A stretch of 64,000 nucleotides of DNA from Planctomycetales bacterium 71-10. Lineage in GTDB: Bacteria > Planctomycetota > Planctomycetia > Isosphaerales > Isosphaeraceae. Of this stretch, positions 46,586 through 54,661 are shown piece by piece. The position numbers and the translations under genes were made by a program. The notes under the pieces were generated by a model. The model made no database searches and was not told the origin of the DNA. It saw only the letters and a list, made by a program, of their open reading frames with translations. Each line of letters starts with the position of its first letter. Within the stretch, counting starts at the first letter, position 1. The stretch is taken from NCBI GenBank assembly GCA_001898385.1, contig MKTT01000050.1, positions 1 to 64,000 of the forward strand. The letters run 5' to 3'.

Positions 46586-47929
46586 ATGAAGGTCTATCGC
46601 CTCCTCGCCGTGCTGCTCGTCGCCGCGCCCGTCGCGCGGGCCGACGACCGGCCGATCGCGCTGACCCACGCCCGGCTCGTCGTCGGCGACGGCAGCCCGG
46701 CCGTCGATGATGCGACGATCGTCGTGAAAGAGGGGCGGATCCTCGCGGTCGCCCCGGGCGGCGCGGCGATCCCCGACGGCGCCGAGGTTCGCGACCTGGC
46801 CGGGAAGACCGTGACGCCCGGGTTCGTCTCGGACCACGGCCACGTCGGCCAGGTCCGGGGCGTGACTGTCGGCGCGCGGAACTACACGCGGGAGACGATC
46901 GAGGCCGAGTTGCGGCGGTACCGCGATTACGGCGTGACGACCGTCGTCGCCCTGGGCAACAACGGCCCGATCTTCCAGGAGATCCGGGCCGACGCCCATG
47001 CCGGCCGGCTCGGCGGGGCCGACCTGTTCGGCGTCGACCGCGCCATCGGCGTCCCCGACGGGGCACCGCCGCAGGCGATGATCCAGGTCGGCCCCGATCA
47101 ACTCTTCCGCCCGCGCGACGCCGACGAGGCCCGCGCGGCGGTCGACGCCATGGCCGATCGCAAGACCGACCTCGTCAAGATCTGGCTCGACGACTTCGGC
47201 GGCGGCGTCCCGGCCAAGATGAGCCCCGAGGTCTACCGCGCCGTGATCGACCGGGCCCACGAACGCGGCGTGCGCGTCGCGGCCCACATCCACGACCTGG
47301 CCGATGCGAAGGCGATCGTGGCCGCCGGCGCCGACATCCTCGCCCACGGCGTCCGCGACCGTCCCGTCGACGCCGAGTTCATCGACGCCCTCAAGACGAA
47401 AGGCGTCTGGTACGTCGCGACCCTGGCCCTGGACGACGCCTCGTTCGCCTGGGCCGACCGCGCCCCCTGGACGCTCTCGCCGTTCGCCCGCGCGGCGCTC
47501 TCGCCCGAGCTGGCCCGGCAGGTCGACGACCCCGCCTGGCGGGCGAAGGTCCTGGCCGACCCGAAGCTGTCGGGCTCGCGCTCGTCGCTCGTCATGAACC
47601 AGAAGAACCTCAAGACGCTGGTCGACGCTGGCGTGAAGGTCGGCTTCGGCACGGACAGCGGCGCGACGCCCCTGCGGGTGGCGGGGATCGCCGAGCATCG
47701 CGAGTTGTGGCTGAGCGTCGAGGCCGGCCTCACGCCGCTGCGGGCGCTCGCGCTCGCGACGTCCGACGCGGCGGCGGCCCTGGGCCTGGAGGACCGCGGG
47801 CGGATCGCGCCGGGTCTCCGCGCCGACCTCGCGGTGTTCGACGCCGACCCCACGGCGGACGTCGCGAACACGGCGACGATCCGGGAGACGTGGGTGCTGG
47901 GCAAGCCGTACCCGCGCACGCAACCTTGA
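46586..47929 (+). CDS. Secreted metal-dependent amidohydrolase
   Basis: The 447-residue protein has a signal peptide (residues 1-19, ending VARA) and the amidohydrolase barrel: HxH with His84 and His86 (SDHGHVG), a Lys in DLVKIWLDDF, His in AAHIHDLAD and ILAHGV, and Asp in GFGTDSG near residue 355. The C-terminal GRIAPGLRADLAVFDADP is the usual imidazolonepropionase-like/prolidase-like end. It likely hydrolyses an amide or cyclic amide outside the cytoplasm. ATG 46586 follows GGAG; upstream open frame is repeat read-through. Confidence 0.88.
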   Translation: MKVYRLLAVLLVAAPVARADDRPIALTHARLVVGDGSPAVDDATIVVKEGRILAVAPGGAAIPDGAEVRDLAGKTVTPGFVSDHGHVGQVRGVTVGARNYTRETIEAELRRYRDYGVTTVVALGNNGPIFQEIRADAHAGRLGGADLFGVDRAIGVPDGAPPQAMIQVGPDQLFRPRDADEARAAVDAMADRKTDLVKIWLDDFGGGVPAKMSPEVYRAVIDRAHERGVRVAAHIHDLADAKAIVAAGADILAHGVRDRPVDAEFIDALKTKGVWYVATLALDDASFAWADRAPWTLSPFARAALSPELARQVDDPAWRAKVLADPKLSGSRSSLVMNQKNLKTLVDAGVKVGFGTDSGATPLRVAGIAEHRELWLSVEAGLTPLRALALATSDAAAALGLEDRGRIAPGLRADLAVFDADPTADVANTATIRETWVLGKPYPRTQP

Positions 47930-47955
47930 GCCGGGCGGCGTCGGGCCGGTACGAT
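47927..47955 (+). promoter_or_regulatory. Promoter for the solute-binding lipoprotein gene
   Basis: TTGAGC (47927-47932, overlapping the previous stop) and TACGAT (47950-47955) are 17 bases apart, 76 bases before the start at 48031. Confidence 0.5.
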
Positions 47956-48030
47956 GGATCGCTCCGCGGTCACGCCGGGCGCGGCGACGTCGATCCCAGC
48001 CGGCGGGGCGGCCCTCCGGGAGATGACGGG

Positions 48031-49608
48031 ATGCCGTGGTCGGTCGTTTCGAGGCGGGATCGGGTCGGGGGCGCCCGTCGGGGCTTCGTCCTCGTCGGGC
48101 TGGTGGCGGCGTTCGTCGGCTGTTCCGAGCCGGCCCCCGAGGGGCCCAAGCCGCCCCCCACCTACCCGGGCGTCAAGCTGACCGTCGGGGCCGTGGGCGA
48201 CGCGGCCGTCCTGGTCGGCGTCGCGGCCCAGCGCGGCGAGTGGGCGGCCTCGCGCAAAGGCGAGATCGAGATCGCGTCCGACGCCGCCCGCACGCCCGAG
48301 ACGGCCGGCGACCTGGACGTCCTGATCTTCGCCGGCCAGGATCTCGGGGCCCTGATCGACCGCGGTTTGCTCGACGAGATCCCCAACGACGTCGTCCTGC
48401 CGCCCCCCCCGCCCGCCGACGAGTCGGGCGACCGCAAGCCGAAGCCCGTCGACCCCGACGAGCCCGCCGAGGGCTTCCGCTACACCGACATCGCGCCGGC
48501 GTTCCGCGATCAGGTGAGCAAGTCGGGCTCGCAGCGGTACGCGCTCCCCATCGGAGGCTCGGCCCTGGTGCTGGCCTACCGCCGCGACGCCTTCACCTCC
48601 GAGGCGAACGCCAAGGCGGCGAAGGAGCAGGGGATCGCCCTGGAGCCCCCCGCGACCTGGGACCAGCTCGACGCCCTCGCCCGGTTCTTCCACGGCCGCG
48701 ACTGGGACGGCGACGCCCAGCCCGATTCGGGCCTGGCCGTCGCGCTCGGCAAGGACGCGGAAGGCGTGGCCGACGCCACGTTTATCGCCCGAGCCGCGAG
48801 CCTGGGCCAGCACCGCGACCACTTCTCGTTCCTGTTCGACGCCGACGACCTGAAGCCCCGGTTGGAGTCGCCGCCGTTCGTGGAGGCGCTCCGGGCCGTG
48901 GCCGCCTGGAAGGCCGTCGGCCCGCCCGGCGCCGAGGGCTTCGACGTGGCCGCGGCGCGGGCCGCGTTCCGCGAGGGGAAGGCCGCCATGCTGATCGACC
49001 GGGCCGAGAAGGCCGCCGAGTGGAACTCCTCGAAGGCCGTCTCGGTCGCGCCGCTGCCGGGCTCGGCCCGCGTCTACGAGCCCATGCGCAAGGTCTGGGA
49101 CGAGGGCTCCATCAACCGGCCGAGCTACCTCCCGTCCGGCGGCGGCTGGCTGGCGGGCGTCCGGAAGGGCCTCGACACTGCGAAGCGCGACGCGGCCCGG
49201 GACTTCATCCTCTATCTGGCCGAGGCCGAGGTGGCGAACCGCCTGCTCGCCGAGCGGCCGTTCCCCATGCTCCCGGCGCGGGCGAGCCAGATGGGCCGGG
49301 GCCTGCCCGACCCCGCCGCCGCGCCGAACGTGGACGCCCGCGGCTGGTCGACGGCCGTGTCGCGGACGCTGATGGCCGAGCGCGTCATCCCCGGCCTGCG
49401 CATCCCCGACGCCGCCGGCTACCTCGCCGACCTGTCCGACGGCCGCGCCGCGGCCGTCGCCGGCGGGCCGCCCGAGGAGGCGCTGAAGGACGTGGCCGCC
49501 GCTTGGGCGAAGCGGAGCGAGGCGCTGGGCGTCGCCCGCCAGCTCTGGCACTACCGGCGCAGCCTCAACACGATGGCCACGTCGCCCGAGCCCCCGGCCC
49601 GGCCATGA
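48031..49608 (+). CDS. Extracellular solute-binding lipoprotein
   Basis: The 525-residue protein has a lipoprotein signal (residues 1-31) with Cys about 32 in AAFVGCSE, a Pro-rich spacer, then a type-1-like periplasmic binding fold (KLTVGAVGDAAVLV, DLDVLIFAGQDLGALIDRGLLDEI, SQRYALPIGGSALVLAYRRDAF, ATWDQLDALARFF, FREGKAAMLIDRAEKAAEW) typical of ABC sugar-binding proteins. No permease or ATPase gene is adjacent, so it is an orphan. Its stop overlaps the start of a small unknown protein (ATGA), pointing to a joint role. Confidence 0.82.
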   Translation: MPWSVVSRRDRVGGARRGFVLVGLVAAFVGCSEPAPEGPKPPPTYPGVKLTVGAVGDAAVLVGVAAQRGEWAASRKGEIEIASDAARTPETAGDLDVLIFAGQDLGALIDRGLLDEIPNDVVLPPPPPADESGDRKPKPVDPDEPAEGFRYTDIAPAFRDQVSKSGSQRYALPIGGSALVLAYRRDAFTSEANAKAAKEQGIALEPPATWDQLDALARFFHGRDWDGDAQPDSGLAVALGKDAEGVADATFIARAASLGQHRDHFSFLFDADDLKPRLESPPFVEALRAVAAWKAVGPPGAEGFDVAAARAAFREGKAAMLIDRAEKAAEWNSSKAVSVAPLPGSARVYEPMRKVWDEGSINRPSYLPSGGGWLAGVRKGLDTAKRDAARDFILYLAEAEVANRLLAERPFPMLPARASQMGRGLPDPAAAPNVDARGWSTAVSRTLMAERVIPGLRIPDAAGYLADLSDGRAAAVAGGPPEEALKDVAAAWAKRSEALGVARQLWHYRRSLNTMATSPEPPARP

Positions 49609-50183
49609 GCGAGGGCGAGCCCGTCCCCTCCGACGCGATCCTGGCCGCCGCGGCCGACGACGGCGCGACGATCGTCTTCGACGTCCCCGCCTTCGTCCGT
49701 CGCGGCCAGGACGTCGCGTTCATGTTCGCCTCGCTCGACGACCGCTGCCGCAAGGGCCGGCTCGCCCTCCTCGACATGGTCCACATGCGGCTCCGCCAGT
49801 GGGCAAAGCTGGCGATCGGCCCCGAGGACTGGCGCGACGCCTTCCTTGCGCCGGTCGCCCCCCTGTGGGACGCCGCCTCCGCGCCGGAGCCGACGTGGGC
49901 CCGGTCGTCCGGCTCGCGCCGGGCGCGCCGCGCCGCGGGTCGCGACATCGCGGCGTCGGTCGGGCGGTTCAACACGCGCTGGGACGCCTTCGTCGGCCGG
50001 CTCGACCTGCGGCTCGTCAACGACGCCGTCGAGAATTACAACAGGTATTACGTGATCGAGAAAGAATGCGTGCTGGGCTCGGCCCGCCTGGCCGCGATGC
50101 ACTTCGCGCCGATCGCGAAGGTCTCGGCGGGCTCGATCCTGTCGACCTTCCCGCCGCTCCCCGTCCCGGCCGTCGTCCCCTGA
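49605..50183 (+). CDS. Unknown protein coupled to the solute-binding lipoprotein
   Basis: The 192-residue protein has no signal peptide or membrane segment. It is mostly helical with Arg/Ala-rich stretches (SSGSRRARRAAGRDIAASVGR) and a conserved-looking C-terminal part (WDAFVGRLDLRLVNDAVENYNRYYVIEKECV). I do not recognise a family. ATG at 49605 overlaps the upstream stop, so its translation is likely coupled to the lipoprotein's. Confidence 0.65.
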   Translation: MSEGEPVPSDAILAAAADDGATIVFDVPAFVRRGQDVAFMFASLDDRCRKGRLALLDMVHMRLRQWAKLAIGPEDWRDAFLAPVAPLWDAASAPEPTWARSSGSRRARRAAGRDIAASVGRFNTRWDAFVGRLDLRLVNDAVENYNRYYVIEKECVLGSARLAAMHFAPIAKVSAGSILSTFPPLPVPAVVP

Positions 50184-50214
50184 CCGATCCGCCGCAACCC
50201 CGCGAGGACGCCCG

Positions 50215-51741
50215 ATGTCGAACCGCCCGCGCCCGATCACGCTCCTGACGCTCGCGCCGTGGCTCCTGGCCGCGACCGTCGCCCGCGCCCAGGCCGTCCC
50301 GGAGGCGAGGCCCGTGACGGCCTCCGGTGTGACGTTCTCCGTCGCCTATCCGGAGAAGGTCGCGGACGGCAAGCCGATCACGGCACGCGTCTACGTCATG
50401 CTGGCCGGTCCGGGGTCGCCCGGCGAGCCCCGCAACGGCCCCAATTGGTTCAAGCCCCAGCCGATGTTCGCCGTCGACGTCCGCGACTGGAAGCCGGGCG
50501 AGCCCGTCGCGATCGACGCGAAGGCCGTCGGCTTCCCCGACACGCTCGACAAGCTCCCCGCCGGAGCGTACCGCGCCCAGGCCGTCGTCCGCGTCAACCC
50601 GGACACGGCCAAGATCGGCGACGGCGAGGGGAACCTGTTCGGCCCCGTCGTCGAGCTCAAGGCACCGGCCGACCCGTCGAAGCCGGTCGCGCTGGCCGTC
50701 GACCAGGCCGTGCCGGCTCGGGTGTTCCCGGAGACCGACCGCGTCAAGTACGCCGAACTCCCCAGCCCGATCCTCTCGGCGTTCTTCGGCCGTCCCATCA
50801 AGCATCAGGCGGGGGTGATCCTGCCGAGCAAGCCGACCGGGAAGAAGACGCCGGCCCTCTACATCATCACCGGCTTCGGCGGAGATCATTTCTCCGCGAC
50901 CCGCTTCGCCGAAGACCCGAGGATGGCGTTCGGCCGGGACATGACCCGGATCGTCCTGAACGCCGACTGCGGCACCGGCCACCACGTCTTCGCCGACTCG
51001 GCCAACAACGGCCCGCGCGGCCGCGCGCTGGTCGAGGAGTTCATCCCCTACCTGGAGAAGACCTTCAACCTGATCTCCGACCCCCGCGCCCGGCTGCTCA
51101 ACGGCCACTCGTCCGGCGGCTGGAGCAGCCTTTGGGTGCAGGTGGATCACCCCGACTTCTTCGGCGGCGTCTGGTCCACCAGCCCCGACCCGGTCGACTT
51201 CCGGGACTTCCAGCGCATCGACATCTACGCCCCGGGCGAGAACGCCTTCGTCGACCGCCGGGGCGAGCGCCGGCCGATCGCCCGCATGGGGACGAAGCCG
51301 ATCCTCTTCTACCCCGACTTCTCGAAGATGGAGGAGGTCATAGGCCCCGGCGGCCAGCTCGGCTCGTTCGAGGCCGTCTTCAGCCCGAAGGGGGCCGACG
51401 GCCTCCCCGTCCAACTGTGGGACCGCAAGACCGGCGCGATCGACCCCGCGACCGCGAAGGCGTGGGAAGCCTACGACATCCGGCTGGTGCTGGAGCGGAA
51501 CTGGCCGACGCTCGGGCCGAAGCTCGCCGGCAAGCTCCACGTCGTCACCGGCTCGCTCGACACCTTCTACCTGGAGGGGGCCGTCGAGAAGCTAAAGGCG
51601 TCGCTGGAGAAGCTGGGGAGCGATGCGGACGTCGAGATCATCCCGGGCAAGAACCACTCCGACATCCTCGACCGCGACCTGGCCGATCGGCTCGACCGCC
51701 AGATGAAGGCGGCCGTCGCGCCCGCGCTCGGTCAGGAGTGA
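50215..51741 (+). CDS. Secreted esterase-like alpha/beta hydrolase
   Basis: The 508-residue protein has a signal peptide (residues 1-25) and an N-terminal beta-rich region (about 30-160), then an esterase-D-like hydrolase domain: PALYIITGFGGDHFS, the nucleophile elbow NGHSSGGWSS (Ser about 298), HVVTGSLDTFYLEG and the catalytic His in PGKNHSDIL near residue 480. It probably cleaves ester bonds outside the cytoplasm. The last 150 bases overlap a converging VanZ-like gene. Confidence 0.82.
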   Translation: MSNRPRPITLLTLAPWLLAATVARAQAVPEARPVTASGVTFSVAYPEKVADGKPITARVYVMLAGPGSPGEPRNGPNWFKPQPMFAVDVRDWKPGEPVAIDAKAVGFPDTLDKLPAGAYRAQAVVRVNPDTAKIGDGEGNLFGPVVELKAPADPSKPVALAVDQAVPARVFPETDRVKYAELPSPILSAFFGRPIKHQAGVILPSKPTGKKTPALYIITGFGGDHFSATRFAEDPRMAFGRDMTRIVLNADCGTGHHVFADSANNGPRGRALVEEFIPYLEKTFNLISDPRARLLNGHSSGGWSSLWVQVDHPDFFGGVWSTSPDPVDFRDFQRIDIYAPGENAFVDRRGERRPIARMGTKPILFYPDFSKMEEVIGPGGQLGSFEAVFSPKGADGLPVQLWDRKTGAIDPATAKAWEAYDIRLVLERNWPTLGPKLAGKLHVVTGSLDTFYLEGAVEKLKASLEKLGSDADVEIIPGKNHSDILDRDLADRLDRQMKAAVAPALGQE

Positions 51742-52149
51742 TCCGCCGCGTCGGAAGGCGCGGCGGACGGCCGCAACCGCCAGGAATCCCAGCATCGCGC
51801 CGAGCGTGTTCAGGACGACGTCGTCCACGTCCGTCACGCGCCGGCCCGTCCAGAGCTGGAGCGCCTCGACCGTCGCGCTGAGCAGGAATCCCGCCGTCGC
51901 GGCGCGCCGGAGCCGCCCCCCCAGGAAGCCGATCGCCGCGCCGAGCGGGAGCATCACGACGACGTTCTCGATGATGTTGACCCGCAGCGCGTCGCCGCCG
52001 GCGGAGACGTCGCGGGCGATGCTCCGGAACGGGATCAGGCTGAGGCGCTCCTCGATGGGGTAGCGACGGGAGTTCGAGTAGGCCAGCGTCAGCGCCAGGA
52101 AGACGAAGACGTGGGCCGAGAGGAGGGCAACGACGATCGAGCGGGGCAC
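51592..52149 (-). CDS. VanZ-family membrane protein
   Basis: The 185-residue protein has four helices and the VanZ-like pattern SLIPFRSI, NIIENVVVMLPLGAAIGFLG, ATVEALQLWTGRRVTDVDDVVLNTLGAMLGF (VanZ confers low-level teicoplanin resistance, but most homologues are unstudied). The GTG start at 52149 has GAGGA upstream. The last ~50 residues, after the final helix, are encoded entirely within the 3' end of the esterase on the other strand, a 150-base overlap; this tail is hydrophilic and has no VanZ features. Confidence 0.82.
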   Translation of the reverse strand: MPRSIVVALLSAHVFVFLALTLAYSNSRRYPIEERLSLIPFRSIARDVSAGGDALRVNIIENVVVMLPLGAAIGFLGGRLRRAATAGFLLSATVEALQLWTGRRVTDVDDVVLNTLGAMLGFLAVAAVRRAFRRGGSLLTERGRDGRLHLAVEPIGQVAVEDVGVVLARDDLDVRIAPQLLQRRL

Positions 52150-52292
52150 AGCGGGTCCTCGGGGCGTCGGGGGATGTCCGGGTCTTCCTCCCCGGCGTAC
52201 GATGATGGAGGCCCATCGTGTCGCGAGGGGCGTCGCCAGGCAAGCCGAGGTCGCCCGCGGGCCTCGCGCCGCACCTCCAGACGGAGCCGATC

Positions 52293-53177
52293 ATGCCCGT
52301 GCTCGATCGCGAGGAGTTCATCGAGCAGGCGTACTTCTTCCACGCCTTCCGCGAGCGCCTGGCCGACGGCGTCCCCTCGCAGGAGATCCTCGCGCGGATC
52401 GGCGAGGAGCTGCTCTCCACCACCAGGCTGCCGATGGCCGTCGGCTTCATCGCCACGGAGAGCAAGCTCTCCGGCCTGATGGCCCCGGCGATGCGCCAGC
52501 TCTCCCACTACTTCACGGCCTTCCAGGCCCACGTCGTCGCCCAGGCCGAGGCCGACCTCAGCCGCTTCCCGATGGAGCAGGCCCTCCTGATCCTGGAGCG
52601 CGAGGTCGAGTACAAGGCGAAGGGGGCCTCGCTCCCCGGCCTGTTCATCTACCAGTTCGAATCGCTGGCCCGCAACCGGCTCGGCTATACCAAGGGGCTG
52701 GGCGCGATGGCCGAGGACCCGATGTACGACGAGGACTGGCGCGACTACATCCTGACCCTGCTCACCCGCCTGGGCGACGTCGACTTCGCCGACCTCATCT
52801 TCGTCCGCTCGGCCTACTTCGCGAACGAGCGCCGGAAGCTCAACCCGGACTTCGTCCCCAAGTATCCGCCCCTCTTCGGCGAGAAGGAGGGGAAGATCGC
52901 GCGGGCCAACCGGGGCCGCGACCCGCTCTACCTCTTCTCCGCGCTCCAGCGCCAGCTCGGCTATCCCGAGGTCCCCCGGCCGAGGCGGCCCGACGGCGTG
53001 GAGGACCGGATCGCCCTGCTGGAACAGCGCGTGGCCCAGCTCGAAAGCCGGCTCAAGTTCATTGAGAGCGAGGGGAACGCCGCCGCGCCCGGCCTCGACA
53101 TGAAGCAAGTGATGGTCAACCCCGAGGACACCGCCGGCATCCCCGCCGGCTGGTCCGCCCGACGCCTGGGATCGTGA
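52293..53177 (+). CDS. Unknown protein with C-terminal coiled coil
   Basis: The 294-residue protein is largely helical (EEFIEQAYFFHAFRERLADG, SQEILARIGEELLSTTRLPM, LLILEREVEYKAKGASLPG, IYQFESLARNRLG) and ends with a coiled coil (VEDRIALLEQRVAQLESRLKFIES, about 245-270). No signal peptide. No family recognised. ATG 52293 is chosen over 52218 because GGAG lies 7 bases before it. Its stop overlaps the possible GTG start of the next gene. Confidence 0.7.
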   Translation: MPVLDREEFIEQAYFFHAFRERLADGVPSQEILARIGEELLSTTRLPMAVGFIATESKLSGLMAPAMRQLSHYFTAFQAHVVAQAEADLSRFPMEQALLILEREVEYKAKGASLPGLFIYQFESLARNRLGYTKGLGAMAEDPMYDEDWRDYILTLLTRLGDVDFADLIFVRSAYFANERRKLNPDFVPKYPPLFGEKEGKIARANRGRDPLYLFSALQRQLGYPEVPRPRRPDGVEDRIALLEQRVAQLESRLKFIESEGNAAAPGLDMKQVMVNPEDTAGIPAGWSARRLGS

Positions 53178-53191
53178 CGGAGATCGTCGAG

Positions 53192-54364
53192 ATGAGAACC
53201 GCCGCCGGCCTGGCCCTGATCGTCGCCCTCGCCTCGACCGCCCGGGCGGATCCGCCCCCGCTCGCCTTCGACCGCGTCGTCATCGACGCCGACTTCCCCG
53301 GCGCGTACCAGGTGGAGGTGGCCGACGTCGACGGCGACGGCCGGCCGGACGTCGTAGCCCTGGGGGGGGACGTCTGCGCGTGGTATCAGAACCCCTCGTG
53401 GACCAAGCGGATCATCACCGACGGCAAGACCGCCCCGGGCGTCATCAGCAGCGCCGCGGCCGACCTCGACGGCGACGGCAAGGCCGAGGTCGCCATCGCC
53501 TACGACTTCGAGATGAACCAACCCCGCCGGGGTAAGCTCCTGCTCGCGAAGCCGGGAGCGAGCCCGGACCAGCCCTGGACGCTGATGCCGGTCGCCGACG
53601 TCGGCAGCATCCACCGCCTGCGCTGGGGGGACTTGGACGCTGACGGCAGGCTCGACCTCCTCGTCGCCCCGATCTTCGGCCCGGACGCCGCCCCGCCGGC
53701 CTACGACGACCCCGCCCGGATCTTCGCCTACACCGCGGTCGACGTCGCGGACGCCTCGCGCTGGAAGCGGCGGGAACTCGCCTCGCGGCGCGTTACGCAC
53801 GCCATCGAATTCCAACCGAAATTCCCCCGCGCCCACAGCCCGACGCTGCTGGCGGCCGACAACGCGGGCGTGACCCTGGTGGACCCGTCGACGAGCACGA
53901 TCGTTGACGACATCGTCCCGGGTGCCGACGGCCCCGCCCCGCGGCGAGGGGCCAGCGAGATCCACGTCGGTCGGTTCCGCGACGGCCGCCTCTTCCTGGC
54001 GACCGTGGAGCCCTGGCACGGCACCCAGGTCGCCATCTGGCCCCAGATCGACCGCGACCTCCGCTCGTTCGGCCCGCGCATCCTCCTGGACGACACGCTC
54101 GCCGACGGCCACGCCCTCTGGGTCGTCGACGTCGACGGCGACGGCCAGGATGAAATCTTCGCCGGCCATCGCGGCAAGGACCGCCGGGTCGCCGTCTATC
54201 GCCTCGACGACGCCACGAACGCCTGGCGGCGGACCATCGTCGACCCCGACGTGGCCGCCCAGGACCTCCGGGGCGGCGACCTCGACGGCGACGGCCGTCC
54301 GGACGTGGTCGCCGCGGGCGGTGCGACCCGCAACATCGTCTGGTATCGCCCCCGGTCGCGCTGA
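53192..54364 (+). CDS. Secreted FG-GAP/VCBS repeat protein
   Basis: The 390-residue protein has a signal peptide (first 19 residues, ending ARA) and at least four Ca-binding-type Asp-rich repeats (VADVDGDGRPDVVALGG, AADLDGDGKAEVAIAY, WGDLDADGRLDLLVA, VVDVDGDGQDEIFAGH, GGDLDGDGRPDVVAAGG) forming a beta propeller, like integrin-type repeats. It likely binds ligands or surfaces outside the cell. ATG 53192 is preferred for the signal peptide; GTG 53174 overlapping the previous stop would add six residues. Confidence 0.82.
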   Translation: MRTAAGLALIVALASTARADPPPLAFDRVVIDADFPGAYQVEVADVDGDGRPDVVALGGDVCAWYQNPSWTKRIITDGKTAPGVISSAAADLDGDGKAEVAIAYDFEMNQPRRGKLLLAKPGASPDQPWTLMPVADVGSIHRLRWGDLDADGRLDLLVAPIFGPDAAPPAYDDPARIFAYTAVDVADASRWKRRELASRRVTHAIEFQPKFPRAHSPTLLAADNAGVTLVDPSTSTIVDDIVPGADGPAPRRGASEIHVGRFRDGRLFLATVEPWHGTQVAIWPQIDRDLRSFGPRILLDDTLADGHALWVVDVDGDGQDEIFAGHRGKDRRVAVYRLDDATNAWRRTIVDPDVAAQDLRGGDLDGDGRPDVVAAGGATRNIVWYRPRSR

Positions 54365-54376
54365 TCGAGGGAGGAG

Positions 54377-54411
54377 GAACTTCCCGCAAAGTCTTGCGAA
54401 GAAGGAAGTTC
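54377..54411. terminator. Hairpin between VCBS gene and tRNA-Phe
   Basis: GAACTTCC/GGAAGTTC outer arms enclose a CGCAA/TTGCG inner stem. It sits 12 bases after the protein stop and 6 bases beyond the tRNA 3' end, so it could end transcription from both sides. No T-run of note. Confidence 0.5.
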
Positions 54412-54417
54412 GGGAAG

Positions 54418-54490
54418 TGGGCAGGGGGAGAGTTGAACTCCCGACACACGGATTTTCAATCCGTTGCTCTACCAACTGAGCTACCTGCCC
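54418..54490 (-). tRNA. tRNA-Phe (GAA)
   Basis: On the minus strand a 73-base cloverleaf begins GGGCAGG and ends CCTGCCC-A; the D arm is GCTC/GAGC, the anticodon stem ACGGA/TCCGT presents GAA in TTGAAAA, and the T arm is GGGAG-TTCAACT-CTCCC. The 3' CCA is not encoded (ACTT follows). No duplicated 3' end or integrase nearby suggests an att site. Confidence 0.96.
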
Positions 54491-54511
54491 GCCTGCATCG
54501 GCGAGAGGCAT

Positions 54512-54541
54512 AGAATAGGGTTTCGGGGGGGCGGTTGTCAA
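54512..54541 (-). promoter_or_regulatory. Promoter of tRNA-Phe
   Basis: On the minus strand, TTGACA (54541-54536) and TATTCT (54517-54512) are separated by 18 bases, ending about 22 bases before the tRNA. This is the closest match to the sigma-70 consensus -35 in the window. Confidence 0.75.
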
Positions 54542-54661
54542 CATCGCCCCGGCCCGATCGCGGGAATCTCGGCCTCGCCGCCTCGCGGTTGAGGCAACCT
54601 CGGCCCGACGACCCCTCTTCATCCGTGTGGAGTCGACCTGGCGTCGGACCGGAGGGGAGAC

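Noticed and set aside
54418-54490. tRNA-Phe as an integration site
   Set aside because: No integrase, no second copy of the tRNA 3' end, and neighbours look like normal chromosomal genes.
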